NCBI RefSeq assembly: GCF_026004055.1
Contig: NZ_BPIJ01000001.1
Coordinates: 558,001 to 622,000 of the forward strand
Origin: Meiothermus sp.
Lineage (GTDB): Bacteria; Deinococcota; Deinococci; Deinococcales; Thermaceae
Reading direction: 5' to 3'
Length of the DNA stretch: 64,000 bases
Part shown: positions 36,933 through 46,600 of the stretch, piece after piece
How positions within the stretch are numbered: position 1 is the first letter of the stretch
How the letters are laid out: each line of letters opens with the position of its first letter
The notes under the pieces: generated by a model
What the model was told of the DNA's origin: nothing
The model's database searches: none
Seen by the model: the letters and a program-made list of their open reading frames with translations, nothing else
Translations under genes and position numbers: made by a program

Positions 36933-37505
36933 TTATTCATTTGCCAGGGCCACAAACAATTCATGCACCCGGGTATCCTGGCTAAGCTCTGGATGAAAAG
37001 TACTGGCCCACAACTTGCCAGACTGTACAAATACAACTTCTTCTTTATAACGGGCCAATGTTTTCACACCCTCGCCTACATGTAAAATGCGTGGGGCTCG
37101 GATAAAAAAAGCATGAAAAGGTTGATCTAGACCCAATATCTGAAGATCCTCTTCAAAGCTCTCCACCTGCCGCCCGTAGGCATTGCGCTGCACCGCGATG
37201 TTTAAAACCCCCAGGCGGGGCTGATCGGGATATTCTGGAATTTCCTTAGCCAGCCAGATAGCCCCTGCGCATGTACCCCATACCGCCAATGAACCCTCTT
37301 CTACACGCTCCCGTACCGCACGCTCGAGGCCATACTCTCGAGCCAGCATTCCTATGGTAGTAGACTCACCTCCCGGTACAATCAGCCCCTTGAGGTTTTC
37401 CAAGTCCTTGGGTAGACGCACCTCCAGAGCCTCCACCCCCAAGGATTCGAGCATCTGCTTGTGTTCACGAAAATCCCCTTGAATCGCCATCACACCGATT
37501 TTCAC
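36933..37505 (-). CDS. pdxT: Pyridoxal 5'-phosphate synthase glutaminase subunit PdxT
   Basis: 190 aa. Glutamine amidotransferase with GVMAIQGDFREH, LIVPGGESTTIG, the nucleophile Cys79 in WGTCAGAIWLA, and His-Glu of the triad in FHPELSQD. It supplies ammonia to PdxS for PLP synthesis. The GTG at 37505 is preferred: TAGGAT lies 7 nt upstream and MKIGVMAIQG is the family start. pdxS is ~1 kb upstream on the same strand, separated by a MITE and a small gene. Confidence 0.94.
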   Translation of the reverse strand: MKIGVMAIQGDFREHKQMLESLGVEALEVRLPKDLENLKGLIVPGGESTTIGMLAREYGLERAVRERVEEGSLAVWGTCAGAIWLAKEIPEYPDQPRLGVLNIAVQRNAYGRQVESFEEDLQILGLDQPFHAFFIRAPRILHVGEGVKTLARYKEEVVFVQSGKLWASTFHPELSQDTRVHELFVALANE

Positions 37506-37606
37506 ATCCACAATCCTAAAGCATAACGTGCCCAATTTCTGCCCAAAAATTTGGGATAAACTCGGGCAAAGCGTACCGGATTCCTAGTGCGAGCATCCGC
37601 AGGATG

Positions 37607-37665
37607 CGAAGCAATCCTGAATCTCTGCCCCGGCCAGCCTATACAAGGCTATCTGGATTGCTTCG
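37607..37665. repeat. Inverted repeat CGAAGCAATCC
   Basis: CGAAGCAATCC (37607-37617) and GGATTGCTTCG (37655-37665) are perfect 11-bp arms. Inside them AGCC and GGCT (37636-37650) form a smaller stem. The following GGCCTCCTCGCAATGAC and the segment GTCAATGCGAGAAGGCC near 39529-39545 belong to the same dispersed, non-coding repeat type. Confidence 0.6.
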
Positions 37666-37752
37666 TCGGCGGGGGCCTCCTCGCAATGACAAGGGGCTCA
37701 CATTTGGATTTGTAAAGGCAAAGTGACGTAAATCAGCTTACCAGACCACTTA

Positions 37753-38092
37753 GTGGTCTGGTAACAAAATACGCAGTATGGGGTTTAGCCTTCAGAACGC
37801 GCCGTGTCTCGTAAACCTGGGCCTTCGGTGCCTTGCCTGTACGGTCATGCAAAAAGCACCCCACCCCGCTTCGCCCTTTCCCTCCCCTACTGCGTAGGGG
37901 AGGCCAGGTGGGGTGGCTGACCTGGCCCTTCACGCAGCGGATTGGGGGCCTTGCCTGATACCCTCCCCCACCCTCCCTACGCGGTAGGGAGGGCGTTTTT
38001 AGGCCATCTCGGGGGCCGAAGTGGGATGGAATCTCTACAACGATGTATTCGGTGTGCGGTACATAACTTCGGAAATTTAGTTACCAGACAAC
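37753..38092. mobile_element. MITE copy 1 (340 bp, TA-flanked)
   Basis: Terminal inverted repeats GTGGTCTGGTAAC (37753-37765) and GTTACCAGACAAC (38080-38092) differ at one position. TA flanks both ends (37751-37752 and 38093-38094), as for IS630/Tc1-type target duplications. The interior has two GC-rich hairpins and no credible gene. It is nearly identical over most of its length to the copy at 63492-63814. The right end regenerates the TAG stop of the gene at 38092-38448. A second inverted end, TTACCAGACCAC, abuts the left side. Confidence 0.8.
37971..38000. terminator. Hairpin with T-run inside MITE copy 1
   Basis: CCCTCCCTAC, loop GCG, GTAGGGAGGG, then CG and TTTTT on the plus strand. The same structure is in MITE copy 2 at 63693-63722. 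The geometry is that of an intrinsic terminator. Confidence 0.55.
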
Positions 38093-38448
38093 TAAGCAGG
38101 CGCTGTTACCAGGGTTACCGCGGGGCCGTGCTGGCTCTCTTCGCTCTCTGCTTTGAGGAGTTGCTTCTCGTACTCTTCACCCAGCTCTTTCAGTAGCCGG
38201 TCGCGCGAGACAAACTGCCCCCGCAACATGTAATAAAAGCCTTGCTTACCCAGCACCACCACGTAGCGCACCCCCTGATGGTTTCGCACAAACGTGTTGT
38301 GCTTGAGAGCGAACCGGTGCATCTTATGCAGGGCCCGTAGCTCTTGTTCCTGACGACGGCGCTTGAGCACCGGCAGCAACCAGAGCGGAATCAAAACCAT
38401 TAAGGCCATAACCACAAAAAAGATTGCCCCAAAAAGCTCAGCTTTCAT
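38092..38448 (-). CDS. Small membrane-anchored protein with FVSRxRL motif, copy 2
   Basis: 118 aa. One N-terminal helix (~8-28) is followed by KRRRQEQELRALHKMH and the block KHNTFVRNHQG..RGQFVSRDRLLKELG, shared with the gene at 26095-26442. The function is unknown. The TAG stop shares its TA and G with the inserted MITE, so the original last codons may have been altered. TATAAT lies 9 nt before the start. It sits between pdxS and pdxT. Confidence 0.75.
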   Translation of the reverse strand: MKAELFGAIFFVVMALMVLIPLWLLPVLKRRRQEQELRALHKMHRFALKHNTFVRNHQGVRYVVVLGKQGFYYMLRGQFVSRDRLLKELGEEYEKQLLKAESEESQHGPAVTLVTAPA

Positions 38449-38562
38449 GGCGTTACTATTATATCTTTTTCGATAACGTTTTGTGTAACGCTGCGATGAT
38501 CTATACCAAGTACAAATCCCCCACTTGCCAGGTGGGGGATCGCATCCTAGGGATACCCTAGA

Positions 38563-39444
38563 CTACCAACCGCGCTTGGCCAGCTTTTCTTCTTCAGACA
38601 AGAAGTCGAGGTTGATGCCCACCATGGCTTCGCCGAGGTCTTCCGAGACTTCAGCCAGCACCTCGGGGTTGTTGTAATGGGTCACCGCCCGCACGATAGC
38701 CTTGGCCCGCTTGCGGGGGTCGCCAGACTTAAAGATACCCGAGCCTACAAAGACCCCGTCCATTCCCAGTTGCATCATTAATGCAGCGTCGGCCGGGGTG
38801 GCCACACCTCCGGCGGCAAAATTGACCACCGGTAGCCTGCCGTTTTCGTGCACCCAGAGCACCAGCTCGTAGGGCGCCCCGTGGTTTTTGGCGTAGGTCA
38901 TGAGCTCTTCGCGGGGTAGGGCCTGAATCTGGCGAACCGAGCCCAAGACACTGCGGGCGTGCCGCACCGCCTCCACCACATTACCGGTTCCGGCCTCACC
39001 CTTGGTGCGAATCATGGCCGCCCCTTCCCCAATGCGCCGCAAGGCCTCGCCAATATCGGTAGCCCCGCAAACAAACGGCACCTTGAAGGCGTGCTTGTCG
39101 ATGTGGTAGGACTCGTCTGCGGGGGTCAGTACCTCGGACTCGTCGATAAAATCTACCCCCAAAGCCTGAAGAATCTGGGCTTCTACGACGTGTCCGATGC
39201 GACACTTGGCCATCACCGGAATCGAGACCGCCGACATGATCTCTTTGATCAGCTTGGGGTCGGACATACGGGCCACCCCACCTTGAGCACGTATATCGGC
39301 GGGTACGCGCTCGAGGGCCATTACCGCTACCGCCCCAGCCTCCTGGGCAATTTCGGCTTGCTGGGCGTTGACCACGTCCATGATCACACCGCCCTTGAAC
39401 ATTTCTGCAAACCCGGTTTTGACCCGCAAGGTTCCTTTTTCCAT
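38563..39444 (-). CDS. pdxS: Pyridoxal 5'-phosphate synthase lyase subunit PdxS
   Basis: 293 aa. Highly conserved TIM barrel: [48 protein letters not shown] (Schiff-base Lys), [26 protein letters not shown] (second Lys) and [20 protein letters not shown]. It makes PLP from ribose 5-phosphate, glyceraldehyde 3-phosphate and ammonia as a dodecamer with PdxT. The ATG at 39444 has GGAGGG upstream. Confidence 0.96.
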   Translation of the reverse strand: MEKGTLRVKTGFAEMFKGGVIMDVVNAQQAEIAQEAGAVAVMALERVPADIRAQGGVARMSDPKLIKEIMSAVSIPVMAKCRIGHVVEAQILQALGVDFIDESEVLTPADESYHIDKHAFKVPFVCGATDIGEALRRIGEGAAMIRTKGEAGTGNVVEAVRHARSVLGSVRQIQALPREELMTYAKNHGAPYELVLWVHENGRLPVVNFAAGGVATPADAALMMQLGMDGVFVGSGIFKSGDPRKRAKAIVRAVTHYNNPEVLAEVSEDLGEAMVGINLDFLSEEEKLAKRGW

Positions 39445-39614
39445 TACACCCTCCAACGCTGTAGCATAAGGCTTTTGGCCCCGGTCTCCTAGGGGGTTGG
39501 CTCACAGCTTTAGATATAAGAGAAGCTTGTCAATGCGAGAAGGCCGCGAGCCGAAGCAAGCCAGCAAGTTTTCCGCCGATACCGCTTGCAATCACCTTAT
39601 TCTGTAGACCATAT

Positions 39615-40058
39615 TCAGAGGCTGACCCCAAGCAGAATCAGCCCCCCCAGCAAGAAATCGGTTGCATAAGCAATGAACAGGTACTTTCTCCTGGCGATTC
39701 GCGCCATCTCGTAGGCTTGCCGGGCAACCTCCTCGAGGGCGTCGCTTTGCTCGAGGGCCTGCTTGTACGTGGCGAAATCCCCGTGGGCAGCGATGTGACC
39801 CCAGAATAGGGTGCCCCCAAAGGTGCGGGCAGCTCGAGGCCGCACGCACAGAATCGAGGCAACGATCGCGCCCGAAAATAAAAGCCCGGCCACGGCTACC
39901 AGAGCGCTTTTCCAGGGGGGCGGGCTCGGGGGCAACTCACCTAGAAGGGCAACCCCCAAAAGCGCCAGCCCAATGATGAATCCCGCCTTGGTGTCGGCGA
40001 ACTGGATGTCGCCGTCGACGGCATCCCTGATCTGCCAAGTATGATCGGTTTTATCCAT
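39615..40058 (-). CDS. DUF5706 (PycTM-like) membrane protein, copy 1
   Basis: 147 aa. An N-terminal helix region with DIQFADTKAGFIIGL (TM1), TM2 near residues 50-72, LCVRPR, then FWGHIAAHGDFATYKQAL, a helical pair, and a third TM at the C-terminus (KYLFIAYATDFLLGG). This is the pattern of DUF5706, the effector family named PycTM in the Pycsar anti-phage system, where cCMP or cUMP triggers membrane damage. It is a close paralogue of the neighbour at 40122-40586 and 63 bp after it. The activating ligand is not known. Confidence 0.8.
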   Translation of the reverse strand: MDKTDHTWQIRDAVDGDIQFADTKAGFIIGLALLGVALLGELPPSPPPWKSALVAVAGLLFSGAIVASILCVRPRAARTFGGTLFWGHIAAHGDFATYKQALEQSDALEEVARQAYEMARIARRKYLFIAYATDFLLGGLILLGVSL

Positions 40059-40121
40059 AGCACCACTGCCCTACCGTCACCTCGAGCCAACCCGCCTGAG
40101 GTGGGCATCGACCCCCGACGG

Positions 40122-40586
40122 CTACTTCACGAGCTTGGAGACCACCAGGCTGAGCCACAAGACGATCAGCCCGCAAACCAAAAAATTCGTAGCCCAGGCA
40201 ATCAGAGCGTGCTTCTTCTTGCTGATGCGGGAGAGTTCGAAGGCTTGCTGGGCTACCTCGTCGAAGCTATCGCTTTGCTCGAGGGCGCGCTTGTAGGTGG
40301 CGAAGTCCTTGAAGGCGGCGATATGGCCCCAGAAGATCGTGCCGTCGGGGTCGCTCGTCGAGCGAGGGCGCACGCTCAGCACCGCAGAGATGATGGCGGC
40401 CAGCAGCAGCAGGCCAGAGAGGATGATCAGGCCGATTTTCCACAGCGGAAGGTCCGGGGAAGTGTCCCGCAGCAGCGCGATGCCTAAAGTGGCTAACCCG
40501 GTGATGAACCCCGCTTTGGTATCGGCGAGCTGGATATTGCTGTACCCGCTATCCCGAATCTTCCAGGCGTGCTCGAGTTTGTCCAT
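40122..40586 (-). CDS. DUF5706 (PycTM-like) membrane protein, copy 2
   Basis: 154 aa. Same layout as copy 1: NIQLADTKAGFITGL in TM1, TM2, LSVRPR, FWGHIAAFKDFATYKRAL and a C-terminal TM. The start at 40586 aligns with copy 1 (MDKLEH against MDKTDH). It begins 19 bp after the stop of the cNMP-binding patatin gene, which suggests one transcript: patatin, copy 2, copy 1. Pycsar membrane effectors work with a cyclase, and one is encoded 3.0 kb upstream. Confidence 0.8.
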   Translation of the reverse strand: MDKLEHAWKIRDSGYSNIQLADTKAGFITGLATLGIALLRDTSPDLPLWKIGLIILSGLLLLAAIISAVLSVRPRSTSDPDGTIFWGHIAAFKDFATYKRALEQSDSFDEVAQQAFELSRISKKKHALIAWATNFLVCGLIVLWLSLVVSKLVK

Positions 40587-40605
40587 CATCTCCCCCTGTC
40601 TCCTT

Positions 40606-42813
40606 TCAAGCCAACTTTTGCCAGGTCGTTTTCCAGGCTTGGATGTGGGGCCGTGCGCTCTCGTATCCGGCCTGGGCGATCTGCTCATAGTTTTCGAAAT
40701 CGAGAATTCCAAAGCGCCCCACCGATGGCTGGATGAACACGTCGGCCATCTCCTGCACGGCCTTGATGTGGTGGGCACTGTTGATCGCGGTGGCCCGCAT
40801 CAGCGTGCCCACCAGCGAAGGCGCCCGGATGGGGCGGGCAAAGGGGAAAAAGCGGCTGAAGAAGACCTGCCAGCCCGAGAGGCTGGGCCCAAAGGCGTAT
40901 TCGACGGCCTTTTCGCTGAGGGGGCTCACACTCACCCCGATCACCACACCGTGGCCGCAGGCCTGGCGCATGAGGTCTACCGGGCAATTGTTCATCACCC
41001 CGCCATCCACCAGCACGTCGCCCTGGTACAGGATGGGCGAGAACACCCCAGGTATCGCCGTGCTGGCCCGCACCGCCTCCCACAACGGCCCCTGGCGGTG
41101 AAGCACCGGCTGGGCGCGGGAGAGATTGGTGGAGACGCAAAAATAAGGCCGCCATAGGTCTTCGATGCGGGTGTCGGCGAAAAGCGAGCGGAGCAGTGCG
41201 GTAAGCTTCCCGCTGGCAAACAGGGAAGTCACCGGAAGGGTGTAGTCGAGCAGGCGCCGCCTCGAGGCAAAGGCGAGAGCCTGCTCGAGCATCTGCTGTG
41301 GGGTGTGACCTAGGGCATAGCCGGCCCCGATCAAGGCCCCCATGCTGGTACCCCCAATGAGGTCTATGGGGATGCCGGCTTCCTCCAGCGCCCGGATGAC
41401 CCCGATGTGGGCAAAGCCCCGCGCCCCTCCTCCTCCCAAAACCAAACCCACCGCGTGGCCGCTCACCCGACGGGCCAAACGCCGCACGCCCTGGGAGTCA
41501 CCCAGGCGAAGATGGTGGTGGTCGTCCACCTGGCGCGCGGCCAGCCAGGCCTGGGTTCCGACAGGGCGCGGGGTGCTTGCCGGGTGCAGCAAGAGCAGTT
41601 CCACTCGCGCCTGTAATCTCAGGCCCCTCAACGCCCTATCGACTTCGCCTGGGGTCGGGTCGGCCTCCGCCAGGCCGACCAGCAAGATCCGATCCGCCTG
41701 CCGCAGGCAACGCTGGGTCCAGCTCGAGGGGGTGGGGTCGGCCTGGTACAAGACATAGCGGTGACGGGTCTCCTGCTCGTTCAGCCAGGCCAGGATCGCG
41801 GTGGAGGCGGGGTCATCCAGGCTCGACTGCGCCGCGCCAGCCTTGCCATACGCCCGTTCGAAGCGCTCGCTGTCGAGGTAGAGGGTGGGGCCCAATTCCT
41901 CCAGGGCTTCCACCAGGCTTTCGATCCAGCCGGTGGGCACCTCGGGCCGGAGGGGCAGCAGCGTGAGGGTCGGGGTGGGGAGCAGGCGTGAGCTCGAGCG
42001 GCGGCTGCTTCGCTGGGCCCGCCGGGCGCTCATCTCGGCCAGTCGGAGGATGGCCCCGGGATAGCGCTCCAGCAACTCGCCCAGGCGGCTGCGGGAGAGT
42101 TCTAGCACCTCGCTGTCCCGCATGGCGTAGACCGTGGCCGAGCGGGGGTCTCCCGAGAGCAGGCCCCATTCGCCCACGCTCTCCCCCCGGCCAACCTCTC
42201 CGACTACCCGCACCGATCCGTCTTCCTCGCGCACCACAATCCTCAGGCGACCGTAGACAACGAGGTACATGGCCTGGCTGGCTTCACCTTGCTCGAAAAG
42301 CATCTCGCCGCCAGAAAGGCGCTTCCATTGGAAGAATTCCTGCAATTCACGCAGTTTTTGAGCGTCCAACTCTCCGAAAAGCTCTTCCAGCACGTCCACC
42401 CAGTGGGCACGTTGCAGGCGCGGGCGCATGGCCTCGATGAGGGCTTGGAGGGTTTGGGGGCGCTTGCGAACCAGGCGGTCAAACCCCGCCTTCGAGAGCT
42501 CGAGCAGCTGGGTGTCCTCGAGGGCCGACACCGTGGCGGCGCGAGGCTGTCCGGTCAGCAGGGCCATCTCGCCCACACTGGCTCCGGGCTCGAGCACGTC
42601 CACCTGGGTCTCGCTTGCGTCTTCCGCGCTAACGCGCACCTCCAGCCGGCCCCGCAACACCCAGTAAAGGCTATCCCCGGCCTCGCCCTGGCTAAAGAGG
42701 ATGGCCCCCGCCGGCAAGTGAACGAGCCTTAGCTCGCCCCACAACTCACGTAGCTCGGCTTCGTCCAGGTTACGAAAGGGCTCGAGCCGGGTGAGCTCGG
42801 CCAAATCGTCCAT
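40606..42813 (-). CDS. Dual cyclic-nucleotide-binding patatin phospholipase (NTE-like)
   Basis: 735 aa. cNMP-binding domain 1 (~10-130) has GEMALLTGQPRAATV, and domain 2 (~150-265) has GEWGLLSGDPRSATV. Both keep the ribose-binding Glu (82, 215) and phosphate-binding Arg (91, 224), so both should bind ligand. A linker region (~290-450) leads to a patatin domain with GGGGARG (460-466), nucleophile Ser490 in GTSMG and Asp603 in VDGG. The predicted role is a phospholipase or lysophospholipase gated by cAMP-like ligands. The ATG at 42813 has GGGAG upstream. Likely first gene of an operon with two PycTM-like proteins. Confidence 0.92.
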   Translation of the reverse strand: MDDLAELTRLEPFRNLDEAELRELWGELRLVHLPAGAILFSQGEAGDSLYWVLRGRLEVRVSAEDASETQVDVLEPGASVGEMALLTGQPRAATVSALEDTQLLELSKAGFDRLVRKRPQTLQALIEAMRPRLQRAHWVDVLEELFGELDAQKLRELQEFFQWKRLSGGEMLFEQGEASQAMYLVVYGRLRIVVREEDGSVRVVGEVGRGESVGEWGLLSGDPRSATVYAMRDSEVLELSRSRLGELLERYPGAILRLAEMSARRAQRSSRRSSSRLLPTPTLTLLPLRPEVPTGWIESLVEALEELGPTLYLDSERFERAYGKAGAAQSSLDDPASTAILAWLNEQETRHRYVLYQADPTPSSWTQRCLRQADRILLVGLAEADPTPGEVDRALRGLRLQARVELLLLHPASTPRPVGTQAWLAARQVDDHHHLRLGDSQGVRRLARRVSGHAVGLVLGGGGARGFAHIGVIRALEEAGIPIDLIGGTSMGALIGAGYALGHTPQQMLEQALAFASRRRLLDYTLPVTSLFASGKLTALLRSLFADTRIEDLWRPYFCVSTNLSRAQPVLHRQGPLWEAVRASTAIPGVFSPILYQGDVLVDGGVMNNCPVDLMRQACGHGVVIGVSVSPLSEKAVEYAFGPSLSGWQVFFSRFFPFARPIRAPSLVGTLMRATAINSAHHIKAVQEMADVFIQPSVGRFGILDFENYEQIAQAGYESARPHIQAWKTTWQKLA

Positions 42814-43008
42814 GTCGCTCCCTAAACGATGCCCCACAAGAATCTACACTCCCATTCCAGCTGTGCCCATCCCCAACTGCGAAGTGCGCTAGCGCCGGCT
42901 CGAGGAAAATTTACGACTTCGAGAACAGTATAGTCCGGGTTTGCCGGGCGCAGCAGGGCTAAAGTATTCTCAGCATCCGGCTTCTTCCCTAGAGTGCCGA
43001 TCGCGGTG

Positions 43009-43030
43009 TATACTTTGATATCGACATCAA
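43009..43030 (+). promoter_or_regulatory. -10 box and palindromic operator before the lipoprotein gene
   Basis: TATACT (43009-43014) is a good -10. It is followed directly by TTGATATCGACATCAA (43015-43030), palindromic at 14 of 16 positions, which would cover the transcription start and so suit a repressor. No matching copy was noticed elsewhere. Confidence 0.5.
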
Positions 43031-43082
43031 TTGTAGCCCATAGCCAACTTGCTTATCAACACAGATTTTTCAGAGGAGGCTT

Positions 43083-43637
43083 ATGTTTGAGAAATTCGGC
43101 ATGTTGCGCAATGCTTTGGCTATTGGCCTGATGGCAGTTCTAGCCGGCTGTGCCTCGAGTGAGTCCAGCCGGGCCGAGGGGATCACCTCCCAGGGCAACG
43201 GCCAGATTCTTGGCTCTATCCGTTTCAGTCTGGGCTCGCTGATCGCTCAAGGGAACGTGGTCTTGGGCAACATCGACGCGGTGGTGTCCCTTTCGGCCAG
43301 CGGGATCCCACTGGTCACCTGCACCAGCCCCGGTGGCAACCTAGCCCCCGGCCAGAACCCACCCAGAGTCTCCGGCTCGGCCAGCCAGTACATCGAACGC
43401 TCCTTCACCCAAAATGGCCGGAGCCCCTTCGCACTCGAAGCCGATGCCCAAACCTCCCTGAGCGCCCGACGCCTGGGATGCCCCAACAACAACTGGACTG
43501 CCAGCATCGACTTCGTGTTCTGGGATCGGGCCGTCGTCACCCTCACCAACAGCGCCACGGGTGCCCTCCTGGAGAAGCGGGTGTTTAGCTGCCTCACCCA
43601 GCGCAACCCCGACAGCGTCAGCTGCACCGAGCTTTAA
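43083..43637 (+). CDS. Lipoprotein of unknown function
   Basis: 184 aa. The lipobox LAGC follows a hydrophobic signal region (residues ~8-22), so the mature protein starts at a lipidated Cys. The mature part is Ser/Asn/Gly-rich with four further cysteines that could form two disulfides. No family recognised. AGAGGAGG lies just upstream of the ATG. Its 3' end overlaps the convergent cyclase stop by 4 bp, and its promoter region is shared with the divergent patatin gene. Confidence 0.8.
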   Translation: MFEKFGMLRNALAIGLMAVLAGCASSESSRAEGITSQGNGQILGSIRFSLGSLIAQGNVVLGNIDAVVSLSASGIPLVTCTSPGGNLAPGQNPPRVSGSASQYIERSFTQNGRSPFALEADAQTSLSARRLGCPNNNWTASIDFVFWDRAVVTLTNSATGALLEKRVFSCLTQRNPDSVSCTEL

Positions 43638-46600
43638 GCCCGCCCTTTTACCTGAGCGTGAGGGACTGACCCTTCACGCTCATGTGTCCACTGTCGCAAC
43701 ACCCCCTCCAGGGTCATCCCCTTCCCCCGCGCCATGGATGCCTCGAGTTGCTCAGGGGAAAGGGTCATGCGCAAGTCCGAAAGCACCGGTTCGGCCTGCT
43801 GTCGCATCTCCACATCGCTGGCGGGATGGCTCAAAGCCAGTCCTAGCAATTCGGCTGCACGAAGGTGCAGACCGTTTCTGGCCAGCACCTTGGCCATCCC
43901 ACGCAGGGTGCCCAGCGCAATGGGCAGCGCGCTCAGACTCAGCGCCTCCGCCAGGGCTTCGTGGTAATACTGCTCGGCCTTGGCGTCATCGCCTTGAGCC
44001 GTGGCCACGTCCCCCAGGTTCAGCACGTTGAGGAGCGCCGCATGGCGAGCGCCGATTTCCCGCAGGATGGATAGGCTTTCCTCGTAGCGTTGGATGGCCA
44101 GCGGATAGTTGCCTTGCTTCTCGGCAACCAGCCCCAGATTACCCAGGAATTTGCCAATAGCATCCCGGTTGCCCAGCTCCCGTCCTATGGTCAGAGCCTC
44201 CTCAAAACAGCGCGTAGCCTCCGTGTAACTCCCTTGATAAAGGGCTACCAACCCCAGGGTGTTCAGGCTGCCGGCGACCCCATAACGGTCACCCAGTTCC
44301 TGGGACATCGCCAGGCTCTCCTCAAAGCGCCGAGCAGCCAACGGGTAGTCCCCTTGGTAAAAAGCCACGATCCCCAGCCGATAGCCCGCCTTGGCGTTAG
44401 CGAGTTTGTCTCCCACTTGCGTGGCTAGCTCGAGGGCCTGTTCGCCCAATTGTTCGGCCTGGACATACTCGCCTTTGCGCACGGCAATCCAGCTCAACTC
44501 GGAGAGGGCCTGGCTTTGGAGCCTGGCGTCGGATACGGAGCGGGCGAGCTCGAGGGCCTCCTCCAAGGCCACGATGGCGGGCGCGTAGTCGGCCATTTTC
44601 TCGTGGACGATCCCAATAAGGATGATCAGCTCTGCCCGCTCGGCAATACCCTCGGAGCCCAAGGGGATCGAGGATAGGGCCCAATGCAGGAAGCTCAGGG
44701 CCTCGGGGTAAGCGCAAAGCCGCAGGGCCTGGGTTCCCGCCTTGACCAGATAGTCCCTGGCCTTGCGGGTGAGGGCGGCGTCGTCACCGCCTTCGGCGGC
44801 GTGCATCCAGTGATGGGCCAGGAGGGGGTAGGCTGCCTCGAGGTTGGAGGTGTAGAACTGCTCGTACCACTCGGCCAGGATGCGATGGATCTGCCGCCGC
44901 TGGGCAAACAGCAGGCTGTGGTAGGTCACCTCGTAGGTGATGGCGTGCTTGAAGGCGTACAGCGGCTCGGGGGCAGGGGCTTCGAGCATAATCAGGCTGC
45001 GGCGGATGAGTTCTTGCAGATGCTGGTGCAGGAGCGCTTCATTCAGGGTGCCGAGCCGCATCACACTGTCGCGCAGGGGAAGGTAGGGGTAGTTGCGCCC
45101 GATCACCGAGGCGACCTTGAGGGTGAGCTGACGATCGGGCAGCAGCCGGTCGATGCGCGAGAGAACCAGGCCTTGTAGGGTGTCGGGTAACAGCGAGCGG
45201 GTCTGGAAGAGCTCCGGGCTGACCACCAGTTGGGGATCGACCTTGATCAAGCCCTGCTCGCGCAGGGCGTAGGTGAGTTCTTCGGCAAAGAAGGGGTTTC
45301 CTCCCGAGCGCTCGTGTACGAAGCGGGCCACTTTGGGCGGCAGTTGCTCCACCGGCAGGCCCAGTCGGTCCGCTATCAGGGCAGCGGTTTCCTCCACATC
45401 GAGTGCGCCGACCTCGAGGGTCTGGCTTCCCGGCATGTTGCGCAAAGCAGTCGCCGCGTGCGCACCCAGGCTCTGTTCGCCGATGGGGCGGGTGACGACG
45501 ACCAGCAACAGGGGTTCACCCGCGCCCAGCAGGGCTCTGGCCACCTTCACCGCCAGGTCCCAGGAGAGGCTATCGAGCCAGTAGGCATCCTCCAGGATCA
45601 CGGTCAGCGGGCGCTCCTGGGCCCAGGAGCGCAAGAGCTGGATCAGCAGATTCACCAAGCTCTCCTGCCGCAGCGCCGGGTCGAGGGCGGCGGTGAGGGG
45701 AGTATCGGGCAGGCCGAGGTTGAGCAGGTCGTTCAAAAGCGGCAGGCGCTGGGCCAGCTTGGGGGCGACTTCCTGCACCACCCGCCTGACCTGCTCCTGT
45801 CGCTCGAGGGCATCGCCAAGGCCCTCGAGGGCAAAGTAGGAAGCGAAGATGTCGCGCCAGGCGCGGTAGGGGGTTTGCTGCTCGATGCTGTGACCCGCGC
45901 CAAGGAGCCCGCTAAGCCCCAGTTCACGCAGGTGGCGGATGAGCTCCTGCACCAAGCGGCTCTTGCCGATGCCCGCCTCGCCTTCGATGAACAAGACTCG
46001 GCCCTGCCCTGCTTTGAGGGCCTCGAGGGCAGTCCGCAAGCGGGCCACAACCTCCTTGCGGCCTACCAGGGCTTTTCCAGCAGTGGGTGCCGCCTTGGTT
46101 CCGGCAGTCTGCCCGGTAGGGGTGTACACCCGAACCTTGCCGGCCTTGCCCTTGACCCGCACCGAGGGGAGGGCCTCGAAAGCCCAGCGCCGCTGAGCCT
46201 GCTGGTACACCTCCTCGTCGCAGAGGATCTGACCGGGCATAGCCTGCTGCATCAGCCGCGCGGCCAGATTGGTCTTGTCCCCCAACGCCCCGTAGGTGCG
46301 GCGCAGGGCGCTGCCGTAAGCCCCGGTATACATCTGGCCCTGGGTAAGGCCAATGCGAATGGAGTGGACGAAGCTCAAGTTGGCCGGTGGCTTGAGCAAT
46401 TCCAAAGCCGCCGTGACCGCGTTGGTGGCATCGTCATCGTGGGCGACGGGCGCGCCAAAGGCCGCGTAGAGGTAAGAGCCTTTGTCCCCAAAAGTCAGTT
46501 GGATCAGGCTGCCCTCGTAGCGGGCGATGGTGGCCTGAACCCGGCGAATATAGGCATCGAGCAGGATCCCGGCGTCGTCATCGTCGTCGTAGTTGACCCC

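Noticed and set aside
37942-38196. Open frame starting MGALPDTLPHPPYAV, present also at 63664-63855
   Set aside because: It lies inside the two MITE copies, runs through hairpin sequence, has no ribosome binding site and diverges at the element end. Its conservation reflects the repeat, not a protein.
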